Assembly: GCA_028821605.1 (NCBI GenBank)
Contig: JAPPFM010000017.1
Coordinates: 1 to 64,000 of the forward strand
Length of the DNA: 64,000 nt
Reading direction: 5' to 3'
Source: Candidatus Poribacteria bacterium
GTDB taxonomy: Bacteria; Poribacteria; WGA-4E; WGA-3G
Shown here piece after piece: positions 26,969 through 37,654 of this stretch. Position 1 is the first letter of the stretch, and every line of letters starts with the position of its first letter. Both the position numbers and the translations under genes were made by a program. Under the pieces are notes generated by a model. That model made no database searches, was not told the DNA's origin, and worked only from the letters and a program-made list of their open reading frames with translations.

Positions 26969-27649
26969 ATGTCTCAATCTGAAAACGGAATTGAACTTTT
27001 CAACGGTAAGAACATGAATGGTTGGCTCGCTCGAGGCGGTGCGCCACAACATGAATGGGATGCTGCTGGCAGCGTTGAGCTCAATCCAGACGATGCGAAA
27101 CTGCTCACAACGACAGCAGGTGAAGGGATTTTTTACAACGGTGCTACCGGACGGACGCTTGATATCTACACCAAAGCCGAATACGGTGATTGTGAATTAC
27201 ATGTAGAATTTATGGTGCCACAAGGCTCTAACTCTGGCGTTTACCTCATGGGCAGATATGAGATCCAAATATTGGACAGTTGGGGTGAAACCGAACTTGG
27301 CTACGGCACCTGTGGCGGTGTCTATTGTCGTTGGATTGACAATCAACCGGTGGATGGTGTGCCACCGCGCGTCAATGCCAGCAAGCCGCCAGGTGAGTGG
27401 CAAACCTACGACATCACTTTCCGTGCACCAAAATTTGATGTCAATGGCAGCAAGATAGCCAACGCTACCTTCGTCAAAGTCGTGTGGAACGGACAGGTAA
27501 TCCATGAAGATGTTGAAGTAGTGGGTTGCACGCGTGGCGCGATGGTGGAGGAAGAAGCCGCTACCGGTCCAGTGCTGTTGCAGGGCGACCATGGACCTGT
27601 TGCCTATCGCAATGTCTACTTAAAATATTTGCCACCGCTCCGTCCTTGA
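26969..27649 (+). CDS. DUF1080 (3-keto-disaccharide hydrolase-like) protein
   Basis: A 226-residue lectin-like beta-sandwich of the DUF1080 family. Diagnostic blocks are IELFNGKNMNGWLARGG at the N-terminus, YGDCELHVEFMVPQGSNSGVYLMGRYEIQILDS and PPGEWQTYDITFRAPKF. Some family members hydrolyse 3-keto-disaccharides, others have no known activity. No signal peptide is evident, so it may act in the cytoplasm. The ATG at 26969 has GGAGG 7 nt upstream. It is followed by a Gfo/Idh/MocA oxidoreductase, which fits a 3-keto-sugar pathway (oxidation at C3 plus cleavage), though that pairing is an inference. Confidence 0.8.
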   Translation: MSQSENGIELFNGKNMNGWLARGGAPQHEWDAAGSVELNPDDAKLLTTTAGEGIFYNGATGRTLDIYTKAEYGDCELHVEFMVPQGSNSGVYLMGRYEIQILDSWGETELGYGTCGGVYCRWIDNQPVDGVPPRVNASKPPGEWQTYDITFRAPKFDVNGSKIANATFVKVVWNGQVIHEDVEVVGCTRGAMVEEEAATGPVLLQGDHGPVAYRNVYLKYLPPLRP

Positions 27650-27801
27650 CGTTGGCAAAAACGGGTTTCCCATGCGGGCTACGCGTTTTGAATGTTAACT
27701 GTTCAAAAGAAACATAGTCCGTAATGAAATGGAGGACGGGTATACGGAAAGCAGCGTTATTAATCATTTACCCTAACCGAACCGCAAGGAACATTAAAAA
27801 A

Positions 27802-28860
27802 ATGCAGAAACTAAAACTTGGTGTTATCGGTGCAGGCGGTATCGTCTGTCGAATGCACCTGCCCGACCTCGCACAGGGCACCGATTTTGAGGTTAGTGTC
27901 ATCGGTGGCAGACGCGAACACCGTCTCAAACATCAATGTCAAGAATTCGATATACCACGCTGGACACAAGATTACGACGCAATCATCGCGGACGATACGC
28001 TTGATGCTATTCTGGTTGGCACACCGCATCCGTTACATGTTTCGTGGGGTGTCAAAGCATTGGAAGCCGGCAAACATGTGCTCATGCAGAAGCCCCTCTG
28101 CGGCGAGATGGATGAGGCGAATCAATTTGTCGAGGCAACTGAAGCGAGTGGCAAAACAGTCATGTGTCTTCCACATTTCAACGCCGCTGTTTACAAAATA
28201 CGCCAATTAATTGCTGAAGAGGCAATCGGGCGCGTTTCCGGGGCAAGAATGCGGAGCAGCCACGGCGGACCAGAAATCTATTACGCAGAGATTCGCGATA
28301 TCTTCGGTGAATCTGGCGATGATTTGTGGTTTTTCGATGCCAAACAAGCGAGTGTGGGCGCGCTTTTCGACATGGGGGTTTACGCTGTTTCCAGTCTCGT
28401 TGCGATGCTCGGCACCTTCAAACGGGTAACCGGCTTCGTTTCTACATTTGACAAACCGACGGAATTAGAGGATGTCGCGACGCTTGTGCTTGAAATGCAA
28501 TCGGGCGGAATCGTCACTGCCGAGACGAGTTGGTGCGATCCGGCACGCACCGGTGAAGGAAGTGTGCACGGCACGGCAGGCAAATTCACGATGCCCGGCA
28601 AAGATGGTGCAACGCTTAGCCAGTGGACACCAACCTCTTACACGCGCGAACATGCTCCCGTTGATGTCAAAGCGATTGACTGTTCAGATGCAGCACCGAG
28701 CGGAATGCACACACATTTCGCCGAGCATATTCGCGAAGGAACACAACCACCGCTCTCAAATGTTTACACAGCACGGCATGTCACTGAGATTTTGCTTGCT
28801 GGACTTGAATCTTCCGCAACGGGTAAGGCAATCGGGCTGACCACAGAAGCGGACAAGTAG
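27802..28860 (+). CDS. Gfo/Idh/MocA family oxidoreductase
   Basis: A 352-residue NAD(P)-dependent sugar dehydrogenase. The Rossmann motif GVIGAGGIVCRMHLPDL is at the start, the catalytic-domain signature MQKPLCGEM (usual EKP replaced by QKP) near residue 95, and the substrate block FDMGVYAVSSLVAMLG near 190. The QKP variant keeps the catalytic Lys. ATG 27802 follows AAGGA; the longer frame runs upstream into non-conserved sequence. It lies 152 nt after the DUF1080 gene, same strand. It likely oxidises a sugar or inositol hydroxyl; which one is unknown. Confidence 0.85.
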   Translation: MQKLKLGVIGAGGIVCRMHLPDLAQGTDFEVSVIGGRREHRLKHQCQEFDIPRWTQDYDAIIADDTLDAILVGTPHPLHVSWGVKALEAGKHVLMQKPLCGEMDEANQFVEATEASGKTVMCLPHFNAAVYKIRQLIAEEAIGRVSGARMRSSHGGPEIYYAEIRDIFGESGDDLWFFDAKQASVGALFDMGVYAVSSLVAMLGTFKRVTGFVSTFDKPTELEDVATLVLEMQSGGIVTAETSWCDPARTGEGSVHGTAGKFTMPGKDGATLSQWTPTSYTREHAPVDVKAIDCSDAAPSGMHTHFAEHIREGTQPPLSNVYTARHVTEILLAGLESSATGKAIGLTTEADK

Positions 28861-28909
28861 TTAACGTGAATTCGATAATGAAGACGAATCCAGCAGACCT
28901 AACACTCGG

Positions 28910-29956
28910 TCATTCTTTCGGAAGTTTGTGTTTTTCTCTCCACCGTGGGTACTCATCTATGAGGAACCCTTTGGGCCAGCCGCCGTAGTAGGCATAGCCG
29001 TTGCGGCGTTCCTGCCCGAGCTCGGAAAACGAGTAGCGGACCACCGAGTCGCGGTCGAGAAAGATTGGACGGTTACTGCCGAGCTCGTAGAAACGCGCCC
29101 AGATAGGTCTCGCGTCGGGATCCGCTACGACCCGCTTATCGTTCTGCCCTTCTGCGTCAGTGAATGTCTCTAAGCGAATCCCATGAATTGTGGCACTCCT
29201 GAACCACTCGGCGGCTCCCTCGACAGCGGCGATGATGGCTGGCGTGGGGTCTTCGACTGACATCAGGAAACGCACGACACCGACGCTTTCGGCACCTGAG
29301 ATTGATGGCGGCTCATAGGAACGCGCCCACGCAGGCGCAAGCGTTTTTTCGTCATGCTGCGCACACCAAGCAGTGAGTTTACCCTCCTGTTTGATCTGCG
29401 TGCGCAGGATGCAGTCAATGCCCTTGGTTACAGCAGCTTTAGCCTTAGTGCGGTACTCCGTTTCCAAAAACTCATAGTCTGAAGATTCAGAGACATCTCG
29501 AAGAAGTTCGAGAATTCGCACCATAGCATTGTCATTAAACGTAATGTGGCGATGATAACCTTTGCTTAGCGGATAAAACTGAGGCCACCCACCATTCGGG
29601 TATTGCGCTTCAAGGATATGGGAAAGACCTTTGAGAAATGCCTGTCGGTAGCGAGGCTCGTTTGTCGCACGAAACGCACGAGCCAGAAACCGTAGTTCGC
29701 CAGTGGTGGCACTGTTGTCGAACGTTCCGTGCAGATCGTCACTTTTGCCATCAAACGGCTCAGATGCCGTGTCTCGATTCTTGGGCCAACTGCCGTGCGG
29801 TGTCTGCCATGTGAGGACGTTGTCGGCAATACGGCGGCCTTCCTCGCTCTGAAACCATTCGGTGGATTGCTTCGTGTATCGGGAAGGAACGGTTGCATCA
29901 GAAGATAACAGAAGCAAAAGGCACAAGACACAGATGACAGTGAGTTGTAACTTCAT
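28910..29956 (-). CDS. Pectate lyase-like protein (polysaccharide lyase family 10)
   Basis: A 348-residue secreted protein with an N-terminal signal (LQLTVICVLCLLLLLSSDAT). The PL10 pattern is evident: ILTWQTPHG-like VLTWQTPHGSWPKN at the start of the helical toroid, EAQYPNGGWPQFYPLSKGY and HITFNDNAMVRILELLRD in the active-site region, and FYELGSNRPIFLDRDS near the C-terminus. It should cleave polygalacturonate by beta-elimination outside the cytoplasm. AAAGGA precedes the ATG. It is the only polysaccharide lyase in the window and converges on the Gfo/Idh/MocA gene, with a 49-nt gap. Confidence 0.85.
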   Translation of the reverse strand: MKLQLTVICVLCLLLLLSSDATVPSRYTKQSTEWFQSEEGRRIADNVLTWQTPHGSWPKNRDTASEPFDGKSDDLHGTFDNSATTGELRFLARAFRATNEPRYRQAFLKGLSHILEAQYPNGGWPQFYPLSKGYHRHITFNDNAMVRILELLRDVSESSDYEFLETEYRTKAKAAVTKGIDCILRTQIKQEGKLTAWCAQHDEKTLAPAWARSYEPPSISGAESVGVVRFLMSVEDPTPAIIAAVEGAAEWFRSATIHGIRLETFTDAEGQNDKRVVADPDARPIWARFYELGSNRPIFLDRDSVVRYSFSELGQERRNGYAYYGGWPKGFLIDEYPRWREKHKLPKE

Positions 29957-30047
29957 GAAGATATCCTTTTGTTAGTATTCAGGCTGATTCAACACGCTTA
30001 AGTTGAACTATAGCAAACTGGGTTGGGTCGGAAGGAAAAGAGATGTG

Positions 30048-30084
30048 TTTCATGTAGGCGCGGTTAGAACCCGCCTACATGAAA
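30048..30084. repeat. Intergenic palindrome (GTAGGCG type)
   Basis: Arms CATGTAGGCG and CGCCTACATG, with an inner GGTT/ACC stem around AGA and one bulged C, flanked by TTT/AAA. It lies just beyond the stop of the DUF5069-like gene and could double as a weak terminator. Confidence 0.7.
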
Positions 30085-30095
30085 TATCTGAAGGT

Positions 30096-30542
30096 CTAAT
30101 CTATACTGGCGTGAAATTCATACCAGTCATCAAGGTTGTTGAGATTCACAGCGTCTAAAATAGAGCCGTCGTCTTGAATGCCACTGGCACCGAGGATGCC
30201 CCCACGGGTATCATCGTCGTGATTATAGCCTGAAATTGCAGCGTTCAGTTCGTCGACTGCCGCTTGATCAAAATTTCCGTTTTCCGAAACCCACGCTTCA
30301 AACTGTGGGTAGGTGGGCGAATTGTCGCTGATGTATGCCAGCGTAGCATCCTTGTCCAGTCCGAGTCCATCTAATACCATCTGATCAAAACCCGCGCCGC
30401 AGGCAGGATACTCTTCATTCAGTACACCCTTGGCATCCATGAGCACTTTTGACCAGAATCGTGGAAGATGCAACACCCCAAGGGGTCCTGCAACCCCAGA
30501 ACTAATTGTCGGTATCATTGCTGTTTTCTTCCTTCCAAACAT
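30096..30542 (-). CDS. DUF5069-like protein
   Basis: A 148-residue protein. Blocks LGVLHLPRFWSKVLMDAKGVL and ISDNSPTYPQFEAWVSENG recall the DUF5069 family, a set of small cytoplasmic proteins of unknown function. I place the start at ATG 30542, with GGGAGG 8 nt upstream; the longer frame to 30596 is unsupported. The N-terminus begins FGRKKTAMIPTISSG, without a signal peptide. Isolated by a 140-nt gap on each side. No function can be inferred. Confidence 0.65.
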   Translation of the reverse strand: MFGRKKTAMIPTISSGVAGPLGVLHLPRFWSKVLMDAKGVLNEEYPACGAGFDQMVLDGLGLDKDATLAYISDNSPTYPQFEAWVSENGNFDQAAVDELNAAISGYNHDDDTRGGILGASGIQDDGSILDAVNLNNLDDWYEFHASID

Positions 30543-30685
30543 TCTGTTTTCCTCCCTTACTTTGAACGTTGAGTAATAGGTCGGTATTATCAACATAACA
30601 GGTGTTATTGCCTGCCATGCGAAATTCTACTCTATTATAGCAGCGCGTACAAAAAAAGCAAGAAAAATTTAAATGCTGTTACGAA

Positions 30686-30973
30686 TCACTTAACATCATC
30701 AGGTTTAGCGACTTTAAACTTGAGTTCGCCGGGTTTTATATAACCGAGCCGTTTTCTCGCGAGCCGCTCCTTTGTGAGTTCGTCGTTTTTTAGCATTTCG
30801 ACGCGCTTCTTGAGCCGGTCACGTTCGACTTCCAGTTCTCGGATCTCGGCGCGGTAGGCTTCTTCAAGGATCTGCGCCCGTTGCCAGTCGCTATAACCGT
30901 TCATGAATTGATCAACGCTAACAAGGAGTAATCCAACAGCGATAAGAAGTAAAATTGGACGAAGAATACGCAT
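30686..30973 (-). CDS. ftsB: Septum formation initiator (FtsB/DivIC)
   Basis: A 95-residue bitopic membrane protein: transmembrane helix at about residues 5-22, then a coiled coil (EIRELEVERDRLKKRVEML) and the conserved tail ARKRLGYIKPGE. This architecture is characteristic of FtsB/DivIC, which links early and late divisome proteins at the septum. It lies directly downstream of eno with a 62-nt gap; eno-ftsB is a common arrangement in bacteria, which supports the call. AAGG precedes the ATG. Confidence 0.85.
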   Translation of the reverse strand: MRILRPILLLIAVGLLLVSVDQFMNGYSDWQRAQILEEAYRAEIRELEVERDRLKKRVEMLKNDELTKERLARKRLGYIKPGELKFKVAKPDDVK

Positions 30974-31035
30974 GAAGCGGACCTTTGAAAGTCTTTTGGG
31001 ACAGCAATATGCTGTCCTAATGCAAATGCAAGGAA

Positions 31036-32373
<1,338 letters not shown>

Positions 32374-32417
32374 TTAAGTGTGCTTTCCAAGTTGGCACTC
32401 GAAACATTGCGTCAACA

Positions 32418-33110
32418 CTATTCCTCAATGACAGCATCTGCGAGTAGATACGCGGCTGCCAAAAAGACTAAACTACACCCGATGAGCAGTGCCAACCAAA
32501 ATCCGTTATCTAATCCGCCGGTTACCAAAAGCGAGACGGTGCATTTCGCTCCGCCCATAATAATTGGGATGACGAGAGGAAGTAAAATAACGGAAAGGAG
32601 GCTCTCGCTGCCATTCGCACTTGTGGACATACCAGCTAACAGCACACCGACAGCACAAAAACCGAGTGTCCCGATCCCAAGTACACCGGATAATTTCAAT
32701 AATATACCCACCGTCATCACATCAAGCAAATCCAAAAATTGAAGTGCGATAGGAGTAATGACGATTTCCAATAGGAATAAAAAAACCACATTGCTAACGA
32801 CTTTAGAGAGGTAGAAATTACTCGCATCAACACCGGTCAGTCGTATGCCCTGCAATGCACCGTGTGAGCGCTCTGCTGTGAATGAACGATTTAAGGTAAT
32901 AATTCCTGCAAAAACAAATGCTGCCCAGAGGACACTGGCAGTCAGTTTGCCACGTTCTCCCTTTTCAGGGAAAATCGGACCAAACGCGAAAGCGAAAATG
33001 AGAACAACTAATATGCTGAAGACGAAGACTAATACAAACGTCTCTTTTGAACGGAATTGAAGTCCAAGGTCTTTGCGAATCAACGCGCCAATTTGACGGA
33101 GTGCCTTCAT
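32418..33110 (-). CDS. ccmB: Haem exporter protein CcmB
   Basis: A 230-residue integral membrane protein with six hydrophobic segments, the usual CcmB layout. Family blocks are IRKDLGLQFRSKETF near the N-terminus, LWAAFVFAGIITLNRSF, GALQGIRLTGVDASNFYLSKV and LLLPLVIPIIMGG-like segments. With CcmA it forms the ABC part of the cytochrome c maturation system that releases haem-bound CcmE. It follows ccmA directly and precedes eno. Confidence 0.9.
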   Translation of the reverse strand: MKALRQIGALIRKDLGLQFRSKETFVLVFVFSILVVLIFAFAFGPIFPEKGERGKLTASVLWAAFVFAGIITLNRSFTAERSHGALQGIRLTGVDASNFYLSKVVSNVVFLFLLEIVITPIALQFLDLLDVMTVGILLKLSGVLGIGTLGFCAVGVLLAGMSTSANGSESLLSVILLPLVIPIIMGGAKCTVSLLVTGGLDNGFWLALLIGCSLVFLAAAYLLADAVIEE

Positions 33111-33183
33111 GTTTGTCTCAATTTTCTGCCAGCCATCAAGTGTTAGTAGCCAAAAGACGTTTTACGGCGCAAGAACCCAACAG

Positions 33184-33885
33184 TTAAGAATTTAACCTCT
33201 CTTCATACATAAACAGCAATGTCTCTGCTGTAATTTCATCTCTCTGCGCGACCTCCTCCAATTCTCCATTTATCATAAAGAGGAACCTTGTGCCTGCAAG
33301 ATAGCCCAACTCTGTATTATGTGTTGTGATGATAATACCCTTGCCATTTTGTTGTTCTTGCGCGATGCGCTCCAGAACAAACTGCCTGGCAGAAGCATCC
33401 AATCCAGAGAAGGGTTCATCAAGTAATAAAACTGAAGGTTGATGGAGAAGTGCTCTGGCAATCATAAAACGCTGCGTCATGCCACGTGAGAAGATGTGCA
33501 GAGGTTCATGGGCGAAATGCCGCAAGCCGACTTCAGTGAGGAGCGTCATACAGCGGTGTTCTAACTGCTTAACGCCGTACATCCGTCCAAAAAACTTGAG
33601 ATTCTCGTAAGGACTGAACGCCGGATAAGCGAGATTCTCATGAATAAGGACACCCAATCCACTACGCACGTCCGAGTAATTGGCGATTGCGTCCGTTCCT
33701 TCAATCTCAAGATCCCCGGATGTCGGCTTCAGAAGCGTCGCGAGAATCTTGATGAGCGTCGTTTTACCAGCACCGTTGGGACCGAAAATCGTGACCACTT
33801 CGCCGCGATTAACCGAAAGCGTGGCCTCTTTGACGATTGCGCGATTTCCAAAGTCCTTTGTGAGTTGAGAAGCACGAAGGCGCAT
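33184..33885 (-). CDS. ccmA: Haem exporter ATP-binding protein CcmA
   Basis: A 233-residue ATPase of the Ccm ABC complex. It has Walker A GPNGAGKTTLIK, the signature FSRGMTQRFMIARALL and Walker B VLLLDEPFSGLD. The FSRGMTQR form, rather than LSGGQ, is typical of CcmA-like ATPases. ATP hydrolysis drives release of the haem chaperone CcmE. I placed the start at ATG 33885 on conservation (MRLRASQLTKDF); the longer frame to 33948 lacks support. It sits between korB and ccmB. Confidence 0.88.
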   Translation of the reverse strand: MRLRASQLTKDFGNRAIVKEATLSVNRGEVVTIFGPNGAGKTTLIKILATLLKPTSGDLEIEGTDAIANYSDVRSGLGVLIHENLAYPAFSPYENLKFFGRMYGVKQLEHRCMTLLTEVGLRHFAHEPLHIFSRGMTQRFMIARALLHQPSVLLLDEPFSGLDASARQFVLERIAQEQQNGKGIIITTHNTELGYLAGTRFLFMINGELEEVAQRDEITAETLLFMYEERLNS

Positions 33886-33925
33886 GGTGTGGACGACCCT
33901 GTGGTAGGCAATAAAAAAAGGCAGT

Positions 33926-33945
33926 GGGCGGGATACAACCCGCCC
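33926..33945. repeat. Palindrome between korB and ccmA
   Basis: Arms GGGCGGG and CCCGCCC pair around ATACAA. It lies between the korB stop and the ccmA start, so the korAB-ccmAB transcript would carry this hairpin at the gene junction. Confidence 0.65.
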
Positions 33946-34009
33946 CAACAGCCAATATCACAAATCAAACGGATAGACGAGCACGATGCCCCATCGTCCC
34001 CGTTCCTTT

Positions 34010-34915
34010 TTACATCATTCTTTGGATGATTGCGTCGCCCTGTTCCTGGGTGATGCCGAGCGGTTGATGTACTATAGGACCATTTTCTAACACGGGTTCC
34101 ATTTGATCCAATGACTGGCGGCTCGTATCATGGTAGAACAACCCAAGCTGCGTTTCATGACCCGTCTTGACCGCTTGCTCAAGTGCAGCGGCTCTGTCAC
34201 TTGTGTCATGGTTTTCAAGAGATTGGACCCGCTCCTTCCAATAGTCGAAAATCTTCATTTTCTCCTTCTTCCAAGTCACACAAGGACTGATAACGTCAAT
34301 GAACGCAAATCCCTTGTGTTGCATCCCGTTATATATCAATTCCGCGAGTTGTTTGCCTTCAGAACTAAATGCTCTTGCGACATAAGTCGCACCCGAGACA
34401 ATTGCCATCGCAACCGGGTTCAGAGGGGTCTCTAAATTACCGAACGGCGTGCTTTTCGTCTGTTCCCCTACTATAGTGGTCGGTGAGGCTTGCCCAACAG
34501 TCAACCCATACGTCTCGTTATTCATGACAATGTAGAGGAGATCAATATTTTTTCGCATCGTATGAATGAAATGATTTCCGCCGATACCGTAACCATCACC
34601 ATCACCACCGGTGACAACAACATTCAACTCATGATTGGCAAATTTAGCACCCGTTGCGACTGCTAAAGCGCGACCGTGTAGCGTATGCATCCCGTACGTT
34701 TTGACATAACCAGGGAGGTTAGAAGAACACCCGATTCCACTTACAGTCAGGTGATCATGATTGCCACGACCGAGTTTCGCATAAGCGTTTTGTAGCGCAT
34801 TAAGAACACTAAAATCACCACAGCCGGCACACCAATCGGGATTAACATCACCTTTAAAATCTCGCGCTGTAGGTGCTCCTTGAATAGGTCTTTCTCGTCT
34901 TGCTCGTCTCGCCAT
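34010..34915 (-). CDS. korB: 2-oxoacid:acceptor oxidoreductase subunit beta
   Basis: A 301-residue TPP-binding subunit of a ferredoxin-linked 2-oxoacid oxidoreductase (2-oxoglutarate type most likely). Evidence is the metal/TPP block DWCAGCGDFSVLNALQNA at the N-terminus, the TPP motif GGDGDGYGIGGNHFIHTMRKN with IVMNNETYGLTVGQASPT, and DVISPCVTWKKE. ATG 34915 is preferred since AGGAGG lies 9 nt upstream; the ATG at 34924 abuts the Shine-Dalgarno. It is 18 nt downstream of korA and gives reduced ferredoxin plus an acyl-CoA. Confidence 0.9.
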   Translation of the reverse strand: MARRARRERPIQGAPTARDFKGDVNPDWCAGCGDFSVLNALQNAYAKLGRGNHDHLTVSGIGCSSNLPGYVKTYGMHTLHGRALAVATGAKFANHELNVVVTGGDGDGYGIGGNHFIHTMRKNIDLLYIVMNNETYGLTVGQASPTTIVGEQTKSTPFGNLETPLNPVAMAIVSGATYVARAFSSEGKQLAELIYNGMQHKGFAFIDVISPCVTWKKEKMKIFDYWKERVQSLENHDTSDRAAALEQAVKTGHETQLGLFYHDTSRQSLDQMEPVLENGPIVHQPLGITQEQGDAIIQRMM

Positions 34916-34933
34916 CTGATTCATCCTCCTTTG

Positions 34934-36718
34934 TTAGACAACAATCTCTTGATAGGGGACATAAAGATCTGTTTTACTGTTCAAAAGTTCACGGGTGCCA
35001 TCAACAACGTGATGCGGCATAAACGGCTCACCGTCGTATTTGCGGATGTGCCCATCTGCCTTAAAGCCGGTCTCACCCCGTAAAAACCGAGCGAATTGAC
35101 CTGTGTAGTTGCACTCAACGATAATCGAATGCGCAGATTTTGAAAGCACTTCGTTGACGGCATCTTCATCCATCGGATAGAGCCACTTGAAGTGGATATG
35201 GTTGGTCGCAATGCCTGCTTCGTTTAACATTTGTGCTGCTTCACCGATGACACCATGCGTGGATCCCCACCCAATCAAGGTGACTTCAGCATCTTCAGGA
35301 CCCTCCAGAGTCGGAGGTGGGAGCAGTTCAACGATGCCTTCCATCTTGCGTTGCCGTTTCTCCATAATATCACGACGTTTATGAGGATTCGTGAATTCAT
35401 CACTAATCAGACCCCCATCTTCATCATGATCGTCGGTAGCAACAACGTGCATGTGCCCAGGCGTGCCAGGGATAGCACGGGGCGAAATCCCGCTGTCTGT
35501 GATCTGGTAACGCAGATATTGACCATCTGTCTGCCCTTGTGCGGTGATTAATTCCCCACGGTCGATTTTCGGCTGCCAGTTGATAGAATCCGGCACGAAT
35601 GTCGTGCGACCTTCTGCTAAATACAAATCCGTGAGTACCATGCCGGGGCACTGAAACTTGTCAACGAGGTTAAAGAGTTCAGGTATCGTATCAAATCCGT
35701 CCATAATACTGGTAGGTGAAACAACAATTTTCGGAAAATCACCTTGGCTCGCGCCGAGAACTTGCCATAAATCTCCCTGCTCTGTTTTGGTAGGTAAACC
35801 TGTGGAGGGACCCCCGCGTTGAACATTAACAACAACAATTGGAATTTCCATCATACCCGCACTGCCAATCGCTTCGGACATGAGTGCGAAACCACCACCC
35901 GATGTGGCACACATTGCGCGTGCACCGGTGTGTGCAGCACCGATGACCATGTTGACAACGCTGATTTCATCTTCACATTGCCGGACGATAATACCGAGAT
36001 CGCGAGCATTCGGGGCCATCCAGTGGAGAATACCTGTTGATGGACTCATCGGATACGCAGCATAAAACTTGACACCTGCGGATGCACCGCCCATTGCCAT
36101 CAACATATTACCACTACCAAAAGCCAACGGCGGATCCTGTTTCTCAAATTGGACATCGAACGGTGTAAAGTGTTCAGCAGCGTAATCGTAACTTGCCCGC
36201 GCAGCAGCAACGTTCGCATCCACTAAGGCTTGTCCTTTACGTTTGAGGAACGCGCGGATAATGATATCCTCAAGCATGCTTAAATCCACACCGACTAACT
36301 GCAAAGCGACACTGGATGCACAGACATTCAGCATTAACCTTTTTCTATCAGGATCGTTAGTCAATTCTTTATAGGAAATAGGACACAATTGGATGTCATC
36401 ACGTTCCGGTTCTTGTTTGACATCATCGCTGTTATAGATAAGTGCACCACCCGGTGAAACGTGCGGTAAATGCTTCTCTAAACTGTCCCGGTCTAAGGCA
36501 ATAATCAAGTCAATTTTGTCGCCATGGTTGGCGATCGGTTCAGAACTGATTCGAATAGTCAGGAAGGAGTGACCGCCGCGGATGAGGGATTGATAGGCGG
36601 TGTAAGTAAAAACGTTCAGCCCATACCGGGCAAAGATTTGGCTGATGCTTTCGCCTGCAGTTTCGATGCCTTGCCCGGGTGCCCCTCCTACGGCGATTGC
36701 AAAGTCATATTTTGCCAT
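34934..36718 (-). CDS. korA: 2-oxoacid:acceptor oxidoreductase subunit alpha (gamma-alpha fusion)
   Basis: A 594-residue subunit with two parts. Residues ~1-180 are the gamma domain (GGAPGQGIETAGESISQIFARYGLN and following). Residues ~200-590 are the alpha domain (NMLMAMGGASAGVKFYAAYPMSPSTGILHWM, QCEDEISVVNMVIGAAHTGARAMCATSGGGFALMSEA, NVQRGGPSTGLPTKTEQGDL). It oxidatively decarboxylates a 2-oxoacid with CoA and ferredoxin, together with KorB. 2-Oxoglutarate is the likely substrate. GGGAG lies 5 nt before the ATG. A minus-strand promoter is found at 36908. Confidence 0.92.
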   Translation of the reverse strand: MAKYDFAIAVGGAPGQGIETAGESISQIFARYGLNVFTYTAYQSLIRGGHSFLTIRISSEPIANHGDKIDLIIALDRDSLEKHLPHVSPGGALIYNSDDVKQEPERDDIQLCPISYKELTNDPDRKRLMLNVCASSVALQLVGVDLSMLEDIIIRAFLKRKGQALVDANVAAARASYDYAAEHFTPFDVQFEKQDPPLAFGSGNMLMAMGGASAGVKFYAAYPMSPSTGILHWMAPNARDLGIIVRQCEDEISVVNMVIGAAHTGARAMCATSGGGFALMSEAIGSAGMMEIPIVVVNVQRGGPSTGLPTKTEQGDLWQVLGASQGDFPKIVVSPTSIMDGFDTIPELFNLVDKFQCPGMVLTDLYLAEGRTTFVPDSINWQPKIDRGELITAQGQTDGQYLRYQITDSGISPRAIPGTPGHMHVVATDDHDEDGGLISDEFTNPHKRRDIMEKRQRKMEGIVELLPPPTLEGPEDAEVTLIGWGSTHGVIGEAAQMLNEAGIATNHIHFKWLYPMDEDAVNEVLSKSAHSIIVECNYTGQFARFLRGETGFKADGHIRKYDGEPFMPHHVVDGTRELLNSKTDLYVPYQEIVV

Positions 36719-36907
36719 CTTGGCTCCCTTCTAATAATTTTTCGTATTCCATTCTGATACCGCAAATACACCACAGTTTGGCTCAATCAATGTAGCGACA
36801 TCAGATGGATGGACAAATAAGCAAATTGATTCGTTTATTAATTACATTGCGATATTTGCACCTTTTTTAAATCTTCATGAACACATAATAACATTCTACT
36901 TTTTTTA

Positions 36908-36936
36908 ATTATACCATATTTAAGTGATTTTTTCAA
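36908..36936 (-). promoter_or_regulatory. Promoter for korA-korB-ccmA-ccmB
   Basis: Minus strand: TTGAAA (36931-36936), 17-nt spacer, perfect TATAAT (36908-36913). It lies in an A+T-rich 316-nt gap (36719-37034) where I see no gene. The predicted leader is about 185 nt; a weak 7-bp inverted repeat (CAATGTA 36788, TACATTG 36843) lies in it. Confidence 0.65.
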
Positions 36937-37034
36937 GTTTTTTAAATCTCTACAAATGCACTATATAGCAGATTTTATAAACCTACATCACCTATCATAG
37001 TGTGTCTATTTAGATTACGACTGGTTATCTCCCA

Positions 37035-37649
37035 CTACGCTTGGTTGGATGCTTCAAGTGCCTGTTTCGCTTCCGGGGTTCCAATTTCTCCCAAGGCAAA
37101 AGCGACATAATTTTGGACCTCTTCGGATTCATCGTCAAGTGCCTTGATAAGCGCAGGTACTGCATCCGCTGCTGCGTCTTCCAGTTTAGCAAGTGTGTAA
37201 GCGGCATAAGACCGCACATCCTCCGATGGATCGTTCAAAGCCTCAATAAGCGCAGGCATCGCACCAATTGCCGCACCTCCCATCAGATTGAGCGCGCGAG
37301 CCGCATATTCGCGGAACTCTTCATTGAGTTTGTCAGATAACGCTTCCACCAAAACCGGTATTGCTGGTTCACCGATACGACTAAGCGTATTACCGAGAGC
37401 GAGTGCATAGTACCTCTCAGCTATCGCCATCTCATCAATGAGCGCAGGTATTGCCGGTTCACCAATAGCAGCCAAGACATCAGTGGCTTGCTCAACCACA
37501 TCCCCAAGATTATCAGCGAGTGCCTCAACAAGTTGCGGTATAGCCGGTTCACCGATAGCAACTAACTCTTTTCTCGCAGCCTCACAGACATCGTCATCCA
37601 GCTCCGACAAATCTTCGATTAAATCGGCTACGATGTGTTCATCGTCCAT
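37035..37649 (-). CDS. HEAT-repeat protein
   Basis: A 204-residue protein of about five HEAT-type helical repeats, with recurring IGEPAIPxLxEAL units: GEPAIPQLVEALADN, GEPAIPALIDEMA, GEPAIPVLVEALSDK, then AMPALIEALNDPSEDVRSYAAYTLAKL and AVPALIKALDDESEEVQNYVAFALGEIG. It is probably a binding scaffold; no catalytic residues are visible. It follows a second HEAT-like gene by 5 nt at the distal end of the ccmE-ccmF-ccmH row, so it may belong to that unit. Confidence 0.75.
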   Translation of the reverse strand: MDDEHIVADLIEDLSELDDDVCEAARKELVAIGEPAIPQLVEALADNLGDVVEQATDVLAAIGEPAIPALIDEMAIAERYYALALGNTLSRIGEPAIPVLVEALSDKLNEEFREYAARALNLMGGAAIGAMPALIEALNDPSEDVRSYAAYTLAKLEDAAADAVPALIKALDDESEEVQNYVAFALGEIGTPEAKQALEASNQA

Positions 37650-37654
37650 CTATT

